From: Candidatus Omnitrophota bacterium | GTDB lineage: Bacteria; Omnitrophota; Omnitrophia; JAHJGZ01 | Length of the DNA stretch: 53,614 nt | Reading direction: 5' to 3' | NCBI GenBank assembly: GCA_018823795.1 | Contig: JAHJGZ010000142.1 | Span: forward strand, 1 to 53,614 | Shown: piece after piece, positions 37,501-46,800 of the stretch | How positions within the stretch are numbered: position 1 is the first letter of the stretch | How the letters are laid out: each line of letters starts with the position of its first letter | Position numbers and translations under genes: made by a program | Notes under the pieces: model-generated | Seen by the model: only the letters and a program-made list of their open reading frames with translations | Database searches by the model: none | What the model was told of the DNA's origin: nothing

Positions 37501-37622
37501 TTCTCAGTAGACACAGCGGTAGCATGCTGCGGTACAATCGGTGCAGATTGTGCAACAGTCGTAAACATAAAAACGGTGCATGTGAAACATGCTATAATTC
37601 GTAGTGTTTTTCCGATTTTCAT
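31524..37622 (-). CDS. 2032-residue envelope protein: DUF218, multiple membrane segments, HEAT-like repeats, HExxH
   Basis: The ATG at 37622 has AGGTAGGT just upstream and begins a signal peptide cleaved near 'AQSAPIVP'. The frame extends to a TTG at 37694, but that overlaps a riboswitch terminator and was rejected. Residues about 150-286 form a DUF218 (YdcF/SanA-like) domain ('DAMIIFGSGDM', 'RLIIVGGG', 'GSTDFKKN'). About ten hydrophobic segments follow in pairs, separated by coiled coil and HEAT-like helical repeats (near 'WQVRVRVVQSLGYHA' and 'LVRQHAVKILG'). 'ALVHEQIHHILYDKG' near residue 1678 carries a zincin-type HExxH. I know no characterised protein with this order. It is probably an inner-membrane/periplasmic machine expressed with the TolC-like protein. 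Confidence 0.75.
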   Translation of the reverse strand: MKIGKTLRIIACFTCTVFMFTTVAQSAPIVPQHATAVSTENARDLAPRPLSEVIASLNKIITQADDSQKAASMALGFLEKDASGHSIRTQHLEQQGIPQDDDLYEEKIHQHDDYTLEAKLTTEAYEAALSASKDILDYLPVIDDMSDDTYDAMIIFGSGDMQVPIAAAQLYREHKKNIKRLIIVGGGRGEETEAVVYRRIMIEQGVAAQDIIIPKEEEKVKTGSTDFKKNFQYLKNELKRRDIPLDELKKVIVVQNPFVIRRAKIITRASMPKTEKCIRFTYAPSFEEVSKSERFLFEIAWQMKNLEEALFDRYKDDVLDEERAAFLTHSQRTETVRAYLRVLDHKNIDLFPIVVDKDSIEKTSDSKFTNETGSIVLRMLAIILFLAGFVGIVSNTVNLKRYKLIHDAAVKITSNAKVLLNTIPLDVYIYVGAAFLLLSVFLIVTSIIRSKKEEPAPKELAVLLNSKEAQLESEIAARREENIQQTAHRKIAALLKKIAHGDRSIKSFVRTVDDSITEIQALEGEDHAAKIARLKELLKMVREQHENIVDLNELVTVQEQIVEAQGLLYGVLSNDSTRALVEKKVGLAHVRSERTLSVLYQLRIEETVLVLLQKKQSLKVAAQKRMAKLQKEGDVVNEETISSLLKDIGVDQTMWYDIPSLLSKAGIVRNRKREAGKKFLTRLHKSGVFRDEEIGKAGKDFELRFDTYPGGTLRPFYHDPIDSFKAFNDLLEHSLLWNEDVRMQILNIGLLNQLTKKLLIHRPLLELFKFKPIWDGEKLQRFFLALQKAGDRANEWRWDSEEKANTFRTRETIKQFINGRQQTREAEISSEAGKIPMPVMIGLAVLVTIFLAAVSAAAFSPQTTENVVTSLVPFWLVVFAFIVNMYMNVETGLMPTASQLVVRSGGPPIWKDYVNTPIEQIPIDAMGTIILKLFGLLKEKWSQELFDCIFACLKHSDLDRMPKDDAQSIIGELIDRGQYDYILLFQDHSDWQVRVRVVQSLGYHAAEYEPYIKKALHDPDLRVSNKARKALFLPKRNSAKPLGVTIIQVSEGKNSERVKTGLDRLAALEKSSDIVSIGGMIRGQPYLVRQHAVKILGETQREDRIIAMPYLVSALKDDVAFVWDSAQKALPKVLNSETVPLAARGLRDNHERVRRIVYDVLNDVGALTDEMQIIKDIKDLADTVLHDKTLQIKKQLIAFGEKIVPELPALVAIVVDPRKTVHIRSAGIEIMEAVFKKTEKSVIQKTISDITQKLVRSHIDDDAAIKILRSHAWQKENPLHKKTIRFIVKTIKAYELKGISSREWLGRSLPFKIFKLKMFFLVLFLCGGAIFLIANRVWPAQNSGALSIAFSPFPFMVFAVFVGVIMIARIGDWSNHVPPEDKRKEIYSSASDGIIMFVVLSICALIGIGIAEYRLEKTIVASALVLGTIIGSTILIRKVRDTIREIKKNKKEIIQAFYSFTSSLKKKITDNKYIDVVKEKIKQILYTFVSLGALTVFMFIVRPFDLFASNGTATMDPFTKHVLILAGVFSMAAAVVSIIYKSLTNGRKKNEIESDTGRADGEEIPEDVVEQVLPEPKEEKVKQPFDKKEPQESLITVERFFGLHTMDQDPVVKAAFQKGVERRKQIFQNTHSVGYFDSLAFACLDTAISKLGLYSQGVVHISPLATKNKLVLEGALVHEQIHHILYDKGFTKHEEDIIAAVIEMRYIFTESYRIDTERNVPLGTTLHEMVTFLKTEKHLALQRLRRLLVHFSIVEGSAIEKQIQTVMPIARMAHGDEKVALDTKQFAKVILDIEKKHFRAGTFDNRIETANNALLMAANNDLIKAYFEQESDCAVVLYNPSGILVPEIIKTLIHKKRSLYIVRRESNQLLTKAKKQYDEVLYKISVVDGDLKEERIEMVQSLNEAVGYISCFVPHVRVISSDKREFEKLFFSDNLLLFSTENASRRLKEKKLTDISPELLLLPFVFTLAPQTLEHHEGVNRLFIKRGKVWELNVNHIANFGNNLNEAFNTVMQSIKGALTEAVLMRQIQTAA

Positions 37623-37645
37623 ATACCTACCTACCAGTGTTATTG

Positions 37646-37688
37646 CAAAAAATAATGCAGCCAGCAACATTAGTAATGCGGCTGGCTG
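37646..37688 (-). terminator. Intrinsic terminator of the riboswitch (expression platform)
   Basis: CAGCCAGC (37688-37681 read on minus) pairs with GCTGGCTG (37665-37658), followed by CATTATTTTTTG. It lies between the riboswitch aptamer and the ribosome-binding site of the 2032-residue gene, so it can switch transcription off. Confidence 0.7.
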
Positions 37689-37710
37689 TCGCAAGTCCTC
37701 GAACGTTCCT

Positions 37711-37800
37711 CTGTAAAAATACTATCCTCTTTCCATGAGTGCTTGTAGACCCTATAGCCTTGTGTCACTGGATTTCTCCAGATTTACCCCATTTGACAGA
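37711..37800 (-). promoter_or_regulatory. GEMM-type (cyclic di-GMP-I) riboswitch
   Basis: Read on the minus strand, GGGGTAAA (37790-37783) is followed by a 5-bp stem CTGGA/TCCAG capped by a GAAA tetraloop (37781-37768). Then comes GACACAAGGCTATAGGGTCT (37766-37747), which differs at two positions from the canonical GACGCAAAGCTATAGGGTCT block. GCTAT pairs with ATAGT near 37726-37721 to close P3. GTAAA pairs with TTTAC at 37717-37713, which is P1 with C-G changed to U-A, a compensatory change from GGCAA/UUGCC. Elements appear in the right order and spacing, and an intrinsic terminator follows. It should control the 2032-residue gene and the TolC-like gene. Confidence 0.78.
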
Positions 37801-37835
37801 ATTTATTTTTTTCTACCCACTGTCAGTTTTTTTAT

Positions 37836-37875
37836 ACTGTGGAGATGCGGCCTTCCGCATCCCCACAGTTTTTTT
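37836..37875 (+). terminator. Strong hairpin with U-tract on the plus strand, next to the giant gene stop
   Basis: ACTGTGG-A-GATGCGG (37836-37850) pairs with CCGCATC-C-CCACAGT (37855-37869) with one mismatch and a 4-nt loop. Seven T follow on the plus strand (37869-37875), overlapping the giant gene's stop codon. On the minus strand the run is A, so it is not a standard terminator for the giant gene. It would stop plus-strand (antisense) transcripts, or merely protect the giant mRNA 3' end. Confidence 0.6.
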
Positions 37876-40800
37876 ACGCGGCTATCTTGATTGTTTCGTT
37901 ATAACGTTTATTTTCTTCGAGCGCTTTTTTAAATTCTTTCCACTCATCAAGTGAATAGACTTGATTAATCGATGTATCATCAAAAGCAATATCAGTAATG
38001 TTTGCTTCCTCACCCTCGAGGCCACTAAATATATTTTTCCACACTCTTCCCGCCTGATGGAAAACCGAAGCATTGAGTTGATTGATAGCATTGACCGTAA
38101 CAGTATTATCATCTTTAGAAAGATCATAATTGAAATTACTGAGCACCGGTAACGCTTCATCAGGACTTTCAACCGCATACTGAATACCAAGTACATCACG
38201 AACGATACGGCTATCGTCACTTATACGTCCTTCAGCATCTTCGTCATATTGTGCGATAAGAACCACTCTGTTCTTAAAAAGTTCAAGTTGCGTAATAATA
38301 TCCATATGCTCTTTTTGAATCTTAAAATACTGTTGTTCCATTTCTGTACTCAAGTTCTGTGCAAACGTATTCATATCTCCATCCTCAGCATATACCTCAA
38401 AGGAATCACCAATCTCGATCGCATCTATGTCACGTCCTGTTGCTTTTGCTTCAATCGCTTTCACATAGTCAACAATTTCTTCACGGGAATATTTATTTGA
38501 AAAAACAACAACCTGTGAATCACGCTCATTATGGTCACTCTTAATAATTTCTTTTATTCGGTTACATTGTGCAAGGAACGCAAGGTTTGCCGAACTTAAT
38601 TCGATCGTTTTCATATCCCAGGTACCATCGGTCATCGCAGCATCACTATTACGAACACTGTCAAAGTCGACAAGGGTGTAAAACTTATTAAAATATGCGT
38701 TCACCTGTTTTTCAAGTGCTTCTTGTTTCTTCTTTTCCTCCTCTTGTGCTGCGACCATTTCTCGAATCTGTCTTCTTCTTTCCATCTCAGCCTGCCGGCG
38801 TGTTTCGGCAATTTTCTCAAACCATTGTCGAAACCAATCGAAACTAATCGTTCCAAAAAATCCACATCCGGCAAAAGCAGCAAAGGATTCTGTATCTTTC
38901 TGCATGGTATCGAACAACACCTTTATAACATCAGACTCTAATACCGCTCGATTAATCCAATCATGCGTATGAACGGTTAATATCCCCCTGCTTCCTCCAT
39001 CTTCTGCTGGCTCCATTTCGAACGATAGTGGCAACGTAAAGAGTTCCTGTTCCTTCGCTTCAGGTTTTATCTTGCGTTTAATATTCTCAAGTTGTAATTG
39101 TTCAATATCAATAATATTTAAGATCGCATTTAGTTTACCAGCAACCCTCTGAGCATCAAAACTTGGTGAGGTAAATTGTAGTTTATTGATACGTAAACCT
39201 TTTTCCTGATACACTCTCACAATTTGCATGAGGAAAAAGAGGAACTTGTAATAATTATCCTCATTCAACATTCCGAGATGACGTAAAATACTAATAATAT
39301 ATCGAAATTCATCGACATTCCGTAAAGTATCTAAAAACGCATCAACCTCTATTCTGGAAATGTTATAGTCGTTGATAAACCGTTCATAAACAGCAGCGCG
39401 TACGATACTGGGATTGAGCCCCTTCTGCCGTTCATCCTTATCCTTCTCCCACTCCTTCCAATACTCAATACGTTGCACATCCCAATCATCCTGTTTATCC
39501 TCAACAAGCGGTAATTGAGCGAATTCTAAGAGTACATCAATATAGGCGTCATTAAGCTGAAAATAATACTGGGAACTGCGCATATCGATGAACGCAAATA
39601 AAACCAACCCTGCCAATAATTCCTGTTTGATATCATACGAAGATACACTGTCTGTATACACTTTCCTTTGACGCAAATCATCAACACCTTTATCGAGGAT
39701 AGCCATAAATTTTTGTGGAGACAATTCCCGTAACTTTAAGATTCCTAAGTCAACATGATGGCGAATAAACCATAACGCTTTTTCCTTCACAACACTGTCC
39801 AAACCAAATTTTGTCAGCATTTTTTCTGAAATCTCCTCCGCTACTTCCTCATGACCAGCAAGTGAGACACTAATACCAATATCATGCAGTAAAAAGGCAA
39901 GCTGTAACGCTTCAGCAAAGCCGACATACGCCCTTTTAGCTGTTTCATGTCGTCGTCTGATTTTGTTAAGACTTGAAGACGTTATTGGTAAGTTTTTATT
40001 ATCATGCATGAGAATAAATTCCGCGTCAGCCTCTTCACTGTTTTCCAATAATAACTCAGAATATTTCAACCCAAACAGCGTGTGGTCTTCTTGGGTAATT
40101 CTCATCGTACCATTGATTTCACCCTTAAGAATCGACGCTAAAATTTCGAACACCGGAAAATGTTTTCGTAAATCAAATGCTTTCTTTGGGTTATCAGGAG
40201 AAAGGGACTCAAAAATCGAATCTTTCCCTTCGCCGCGTAAGAGTGCACGTAATTGTCTAAAATCATCTTTTTCACCAGTAATAGATTTTACAACAAATCT
40301 TTTAATACGCTCTTTTTCATCATTCGTGAGTTCTCTTTTCTGGGTGCGTAATGCAATGATATCGTATAATTCTAGTTGCGTAATAAATTCTTTATACGCC
40401 CCTTCGATTTGATCGGTAGTAATAGCAGCACCCTCTTTCCTCACCGGTCTTTCTGCATCAACAAAATTCTTTATTAATTGAACAATAGGAAGGTCGAGTT
40501 CATCCTGCTTATCACGTGTCATAATACCAACAAGTTTTCTGGTACGTTTTAGATTTAATATAGGCACAATAGCATGAAAATAGTAACCAACATCATCAAT
40601 ATCTTTTCTTTTTTTCACTGTTTCTGCATACACATCAGCAATAGATTGGAGATTCTTTCCATTGCGTCCTTCGAAAAATGAAAGGAATGGTTTTAATTCT
40701 TTATCACGCAGGTTATCAAAGGCTAAAAACCGTTCTATTTCACGAGTAACACATACTGCATGACGTAATCGTTCATGTTTTGCGCCTGAAAATTGATGGC

Positions 40801-43800
40801 TCAGTTTTTCATCAATTTCATGTGCGAGTTGCATATCAAAGATACGTTGATCGAGCAAGGTTAGTTCTTCATCTGAGGCACGTTCTGCAAGCGGCGTCAA
40901 TCCAATACGTCCATCTTTACCAATCGTCAATTGCCCATCTTCGTGAGTCTGCATTTTTGAAAAGGCGGTCATACTCAAATTAATCTTTTCATCATATTCA
41001 CCAAAAACACCGCCTCCAAGAAAGATACCTATCTGTTCCTCCTCACTCAGGATTCTATCCATCATCTCTTGAGTAAACCAACCGTATGTAATTATACGTT
41101 TTATAGAGGCCTCAATATCTTGTCCGATTAATACCTGTTCCCTTTCAGAAAGTTTTGTTTTACCAATCATTCGAAATTTTCCGTCGTTACCACGATAAAA
41201 ATTCGCAACGGTTACTTGCTCCTCGGTATCAGTAGTCCGTATCGATGAAAACTGTCCTTCGAGTGGTCCATCTGGTTCGCCCATATCTACGGGGGCATGA
41301 AGGTCATTCATATTGATCTTGAGCATCTTCGTTTTTATGTCATAGCGTATAGATGGAAAACTGTTGATCAAATCAGCAACTGGATGACCTTTTTTCAAAT
41401 CTTCCCCTATCCATTTACTATAGCCAACCGTTGTTTTGATGAAACCAAGACCGATCGTCTCAACAATACTGTACAGTTTCACCGGCGTTTTCATCTCAGT
41501 GTGTGGAGCATCACTAAAGACGATGCCTGCGACCGCATCTGTAAAATCAAGTTTTTTCCTCGTTTTATTAATCTGTTCATAAAACTGATAGATGATATAT
41601 ATGAGTTTTGCAAGATTTTCAATCTTCTTTTGATCATCGTTCGTCAGTTCCTGGAGATTCTCAGGGGTAAGGTACCCAAACACGAACGATGCCCCCTGAA
41701 ATTCGTTGCGGAATTTCTTTAAAAATTTCCCAACTTTTTTTGCATCTTTCTTAATATCACTGGTTTGATTATCAAATACTGCAATAAGCGCTTGTATTGT
41801 TGCATCGTTCAATGAAGAAACTCCTTCAATCGTAATTTCCTCAACAGGCATTGATTTCTCTTTGTCTGGTACTGGCGTATCCGCTTCAAAAGTCCGAAGT
41901 TTTTCCTCAGGTATCTTTCCCCGCCGCTCAGAGGTCAACTCAGGCGGCATTTCGATAAGAAGCATTGTTTTATCACCCTCGAGTTTGTTCATAGTATATC
42001 TAAATGCATCCAGTAAAAAGGCAAACGGTAATTCATTTTCAAGGTTCCTAAGTACCCCCTTTGATGTGCTTTTCCCCTTGATCTGTTCAAAACTATTTTC
42101 CTTTTTACTCAGGATATCATTGAGATCTTGAAATTTATCCCCCTCACTATAGACAAAGCGAATCTCTTCAAACATACCATCACCATTGACAATTTTATTG
42201 AATAAATAATTGACAAATAATAGCTTCTCGATATTTTCTTTATCAATAGTCTTGGCCAATAGAGGCAGATTCGTATGCGGTGCAATGTCTCTAAATATTC
42301 GGTATTCATCTTTCTCGTCTTCTGTGTCAAATGGAATCTTTTGCAATAACCGTTCTAAAACTTCTGCTGCTACTTTTACTCTGGCATCTGCTTCTGCCTT
42401 TTGTCTCATTTCTTCTATAACTTTAGCTGTGAGTGCCTTTTCTTTTTCTGCTTCTATTGTTATCTTAGCTGCTGCGATCTCGGCTACGAGTGCAGATCTA
42501 TCGTAGTCAGGAAATGCCAATACTAAATCCAATAAAATATCACGTGCCGCATCGGTATCTTTTTTAACATCGAGTGCCTTTCTAATCTGGTCTATAAATT
42601 CATCGATCGCCTTCGCTCGTGCATCTGCTTCTGCCTTCTTCTTCGCTTTGTCATCAGTCTTCGTCTTGACCTCTGCGTCTGCTTTGGTCTTTGCTATGTC
42701 AGCTTTTATTGCTACGAGTTGCTGTGCTTCCCGACTTTCAGGATCAAGACTTAAATCTGCTATCGTTGCGCCAATAGACTCTAACCGTTGTAATTCAGAT
42801 GTAACGTCATCTATTCTGTCTGCGAAAAGGGCTTCAAGAATTGCTTTCTTTCGACGTTGTACTCTCTGCGTACGGGTGACACCCCCTCTGAGATCATTGA
42901 CGGTGTTGAGCAGTTCTTGTTTCTCTTGTATGATCAACGCAAGATTACTCGGCACTTTTGCTTCATCAAATGGAATCTCTTCTTTTACCGTATCAATGGC
43001 ATCGATTCCGAGTGCTGTTAATTCATTGATAAATTTCTCTAAATCCTCAATATCCTTCTCTTCCAAAACCCCTTCGAATGTTTTCTCTGCAACATATTTG
43101 GTGCTTCCTCGTAATGTATCATCAATGTTTTTGCTAATTCTGCTGATCTCAGCAGCGAGTTCATCTCGATACTGTGCTCGGTTAGTTTCTAAGACTTCTA
43201 CGTTGATATTATCATCGTCACTGTTCACCTGCCATGCCACCAACTGTTTCATCGCCTGTGTTGCATCTGCTAATTTGTCTACTTTTGGAACTCGTGCAAT
43301 GCCTGGCGTAATTGCATTGTTGAGTACATTTATCGTCTCCTCTATGGCCGAGGCACGTGTTAACCGTGCTTTATTCAATCTCTGTTGATAGGGTGGTACT
43401 GCCTTATTTCTCAGCGATCTGAGTAACTGTATCCTATTGGCTGCCTCTTTTATATCCGGCGGTAAAAATACGTCTACGTCCACTTTTTCCTCAGGCAGTA
43501 AGCCATCAATATCTGCTACAAGAACGGTTACGACATTTTCAAGCGTTGTTTGTACTGCAGATAGTCTATCTCCTAAATCAGGCATTGGATCCGCCTCAAA
43601 CGAAATATCGTTTAACACGAGATCTTTCAATTTTGCTATGAGGTTAACGTCAAGTGCGGCTAACTGTTTCATGAATGATTCTACCCGTGCAACATCAGCC
43701 TCGTTTACCACACCTTCCCATGTTCGTTCACCAATCTGTATGGTCTGCCCACGCAACAGTGTCTCTATTTGTTCATATATTTCTCTCATTTCATCAAAAA

Positions 43801-46800
43801 GGGTATTGCTATATTGTTCGATCTTGTCCGTATAATCAATCCCCCATGTTTCTAACTCTTCACCCGCGTGATAGGCTCGTATCAGATTGCTCACTGACAG
43901 AGGATCTTGCGCCTGTTCAAAGATGTCGATTTCATTTTGTATTGCCTGGTTACGGTTTTCTTCCACCTCTCGTATAGCCTCCTGCATCGTCTGCGCCTCC
44001 TCCTGACTCAGAATACGCAATGCTGGTACAAGGGCCTCAGCAGAAGCAATATCACTCGCTTGTGGTTTATCTTTTTGTATATACTCTGCGATCCCCTGAA
44101 TATACTTTTGTATTTCTCTTTTAAAAGCACATTCACAATTATCTACCTGACTGCGCAAAGTTATAGTCTGACTAAACGAATACGTTTCCAACTCACCAAC
44201 TTTTCCCCATGCTTCATTAAGTTGGGTAATTTTATCTTTTTCATCTTTTTCATCGAATGCAAGCACCCGTTCTAATAAATTATTAATATCTCGAATTAAG
44301 GTATCCCGTTCTTTTTCAAAGGTGTCGATTGTCTCTGTGTAAGCGGGGTTAATCTCTTCTGCTGTTCGCGGGCTTACTTTCTCCAATTTGCCAAATGTTT
44401 TAGTGAGCATATCAAGGTCATCTTCGGTAATCTTTTCTTGTTCAACGATTTCGAAAATTTTCCCTTTATGATCGTCAATAATTGTTTGGAGTGCGTTTTG
44501 ATATACTTCAATTTTTTGCGTGACACGTTGACCTATCTCATCATCCGCACCGAGAATTACTAATGTATATTGTGCAACAACCATACCGATCAGATTTCTT
44601 TCCAGCTTCATCCCTTTAGAAAGACTGTCTATCTTAATTTCACAGACCTTAATCTTTTCCTTCACTGTCGGTAAGGCTCTAAACTGATCTGCTGTCTCTG
44701 GACTGACCTCGTCTAATTCACTCATCCACCTAATAGCATTTTTATTATGTCTTTTTTTAATGGAGACTTGCTCAACATAGGCATTCAATCTTGTTAATAA
44801 CGTTTCCTTTACGGTCTGCAGGGTTGCGCGATAATCGGCCGTTGCTGCTGGTAATCGTTTTGGTAATACAACCTTAAGGGCTGCTATGGCTTCTTCTGCA
44901 GCTTTAATCTCACCGTCTGATTCATCACTTATCGTTGCAAGTTGTATCCAAATAGTATCGATATGTCCTTCTGCTTCTGTGTAGATAGAACGGAGCTTCG
45001 CAACCGCCTCATCCATACCGATAGGCCGTACGACTTTACGTTCTTTTACTTCTTCCAATACCTTTTCAGCCGTTGCTACAAGTTCTGGGGTAATTTTTTT
45101 CTTCCTCTGATCTAACAGTTTATAAATCCGCTCGATATGTTTTTCCCCCGCAGTAAATATCCTGCGAAGGTTTTTAACAGACTTATCCATTCCTGCCGGC
45201 CGTACGACTTTGCGCTCTTTCACTTCAGCAAGTAACTTCTCAGCCTCCTCAACCAATGCTTCAGTAATTTCCGTATTGGCCTTTTCTAATACGATGTTGA
45301 TCTGCTCAATCCGTATTTGACCTTCTGTTAAGGTCTGGCGCAATTGCTTGACCGCATCATCTATACCATCCGGCCGTATTACTTTGCGGTCTTGTATTTC
45401 AGCAAGTAACTTCTCAGCCTCCTCAACCAATGCTTCAGTAATTTCCGTATTGGCCTTTTCTAACAAGGTATTAATTTGCTTAATGCGTGTTTGACCTTCT
45501 GTTAAGGTCTGGCGCAATTGCTTGACCGCATCATCCATACCATCCTGCCGTATTACTTTGCGGTCTTGTATTTCAGCAAGTAACGCTTCAACCTCCTCAA
45601 CCAATGCTTCAGTAATTTCCGTATTGGCCTTTTCTAACAAGGTATTAATTTGCTTAATGCGTATTTGACCTTCTGTTAAGGTCTGGCGCAATTGCTTGAC
45701 CGCATCATCCATACCATCCGGCCGTACGACTTTGCGCGCTTGTACTTCAGCAAGTAACGCTTCAACCTCTTCAACCAATGCTTCAGTAATTTCCGTATTG
45801 GCCTTTTCTAATACGATGTTGATCTGCTCAATCCGTGTTTGACCTTCTGTTAACGTCTGGCGTAATTGCTTAACTGCATCATCCATGCCATTCGGCCGCT
45901 CGACTAAGAGGTTCTGAACTTCCTCAAGTAATCTCTCTGCATCTTCTACCAATGCCGGTGTAATCTCCTCCTTTGCCTGGTCTAATAATGTATTTATTTG
46001 AGTAATACGTTGCTGCCCATCGTCAAAGGTAGCACGGAGATCTGCAACATCGGCATCCATACCATCTGGCCGTGCGACTTTAAGGGCCTGCACTTCTGCG
46101 AGTAACCGTTCAGCCTCTTCAACCAGTAAACGATTAATCTCTTCCTTCCCCTTTTCTAATTGTGTTTTCACCTGATCAATAAGTGTTTTCCCTGCTGTTA
46201 AGGTAGTACGGAGTTCTTCAACCGCTTTATCCATATGTGTAGTCGGTCGGTCAACGGGAAGGTATGGTCGTACGACTTTACGTTCTTGTACTTCGCTCAG
46301 TAACGTTTCAGCCTCTTCCACGAGTTCTTCAGTAATCTCTGTATTGGCCTTTTCTAATAATGTATTAATCTGTTCAATACGTGTTTGACCTTCTGTTAAG
46401 ATCTTACGTAGTAGCTTGACCACATCATCCATACCATTCGGCCGCTCGACTGATCGGGCTTGAACTTGTTTCAGTAATGTTTCTATGATAGTGACAAGGT
46501 CTACGGCAATCTCTTTTTCTACCTCTTCTAATCGTTCATAGATCTGACGAATACGTGCAAGCCCTTCATCCAACGTAGCGCGCAAATTCTCTATATTCTC
46601 TTTCATTCCTGGCTGCAGCTTCTCTGCAGGTATGAGGAGTTTTAATAATACAAATAACTTTTCTACTTTTACAACCGCCCCTTCCGTAATCGGCGTAGCT
46701 TTTACCGTATCATTTATCGTACTCTCATATATCTGAACGAGAAGATCGATCTGCTCTATCATGGGGGACGGTAATTCTACGTTTAGTGCTGTTATCCTTC

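Noticed and set aside
37623-37694. TTG start at 37694 for the 2032-residue protein
   Set aside because: It lies in the terminator of the riboswitch; the ATG at 37622 has a ribosome-binding site and a proper signal peptide.
40790-40850. Zinc protease motif in the giant protein
   Set aside because: The sequence is 'HEIDEKLSH', which lacks the HExxH spacing.
42648-43388. Long open frames on the plus strand (42648-43388, 47217-47729, 49221-49589 and others)
   Set aside because: They are antisense shadows of the low-complexity Glu/Ala/Lys-rich giant gene, with Ser/Phe/Leu-rich translations and no homology, start signals or promoters.
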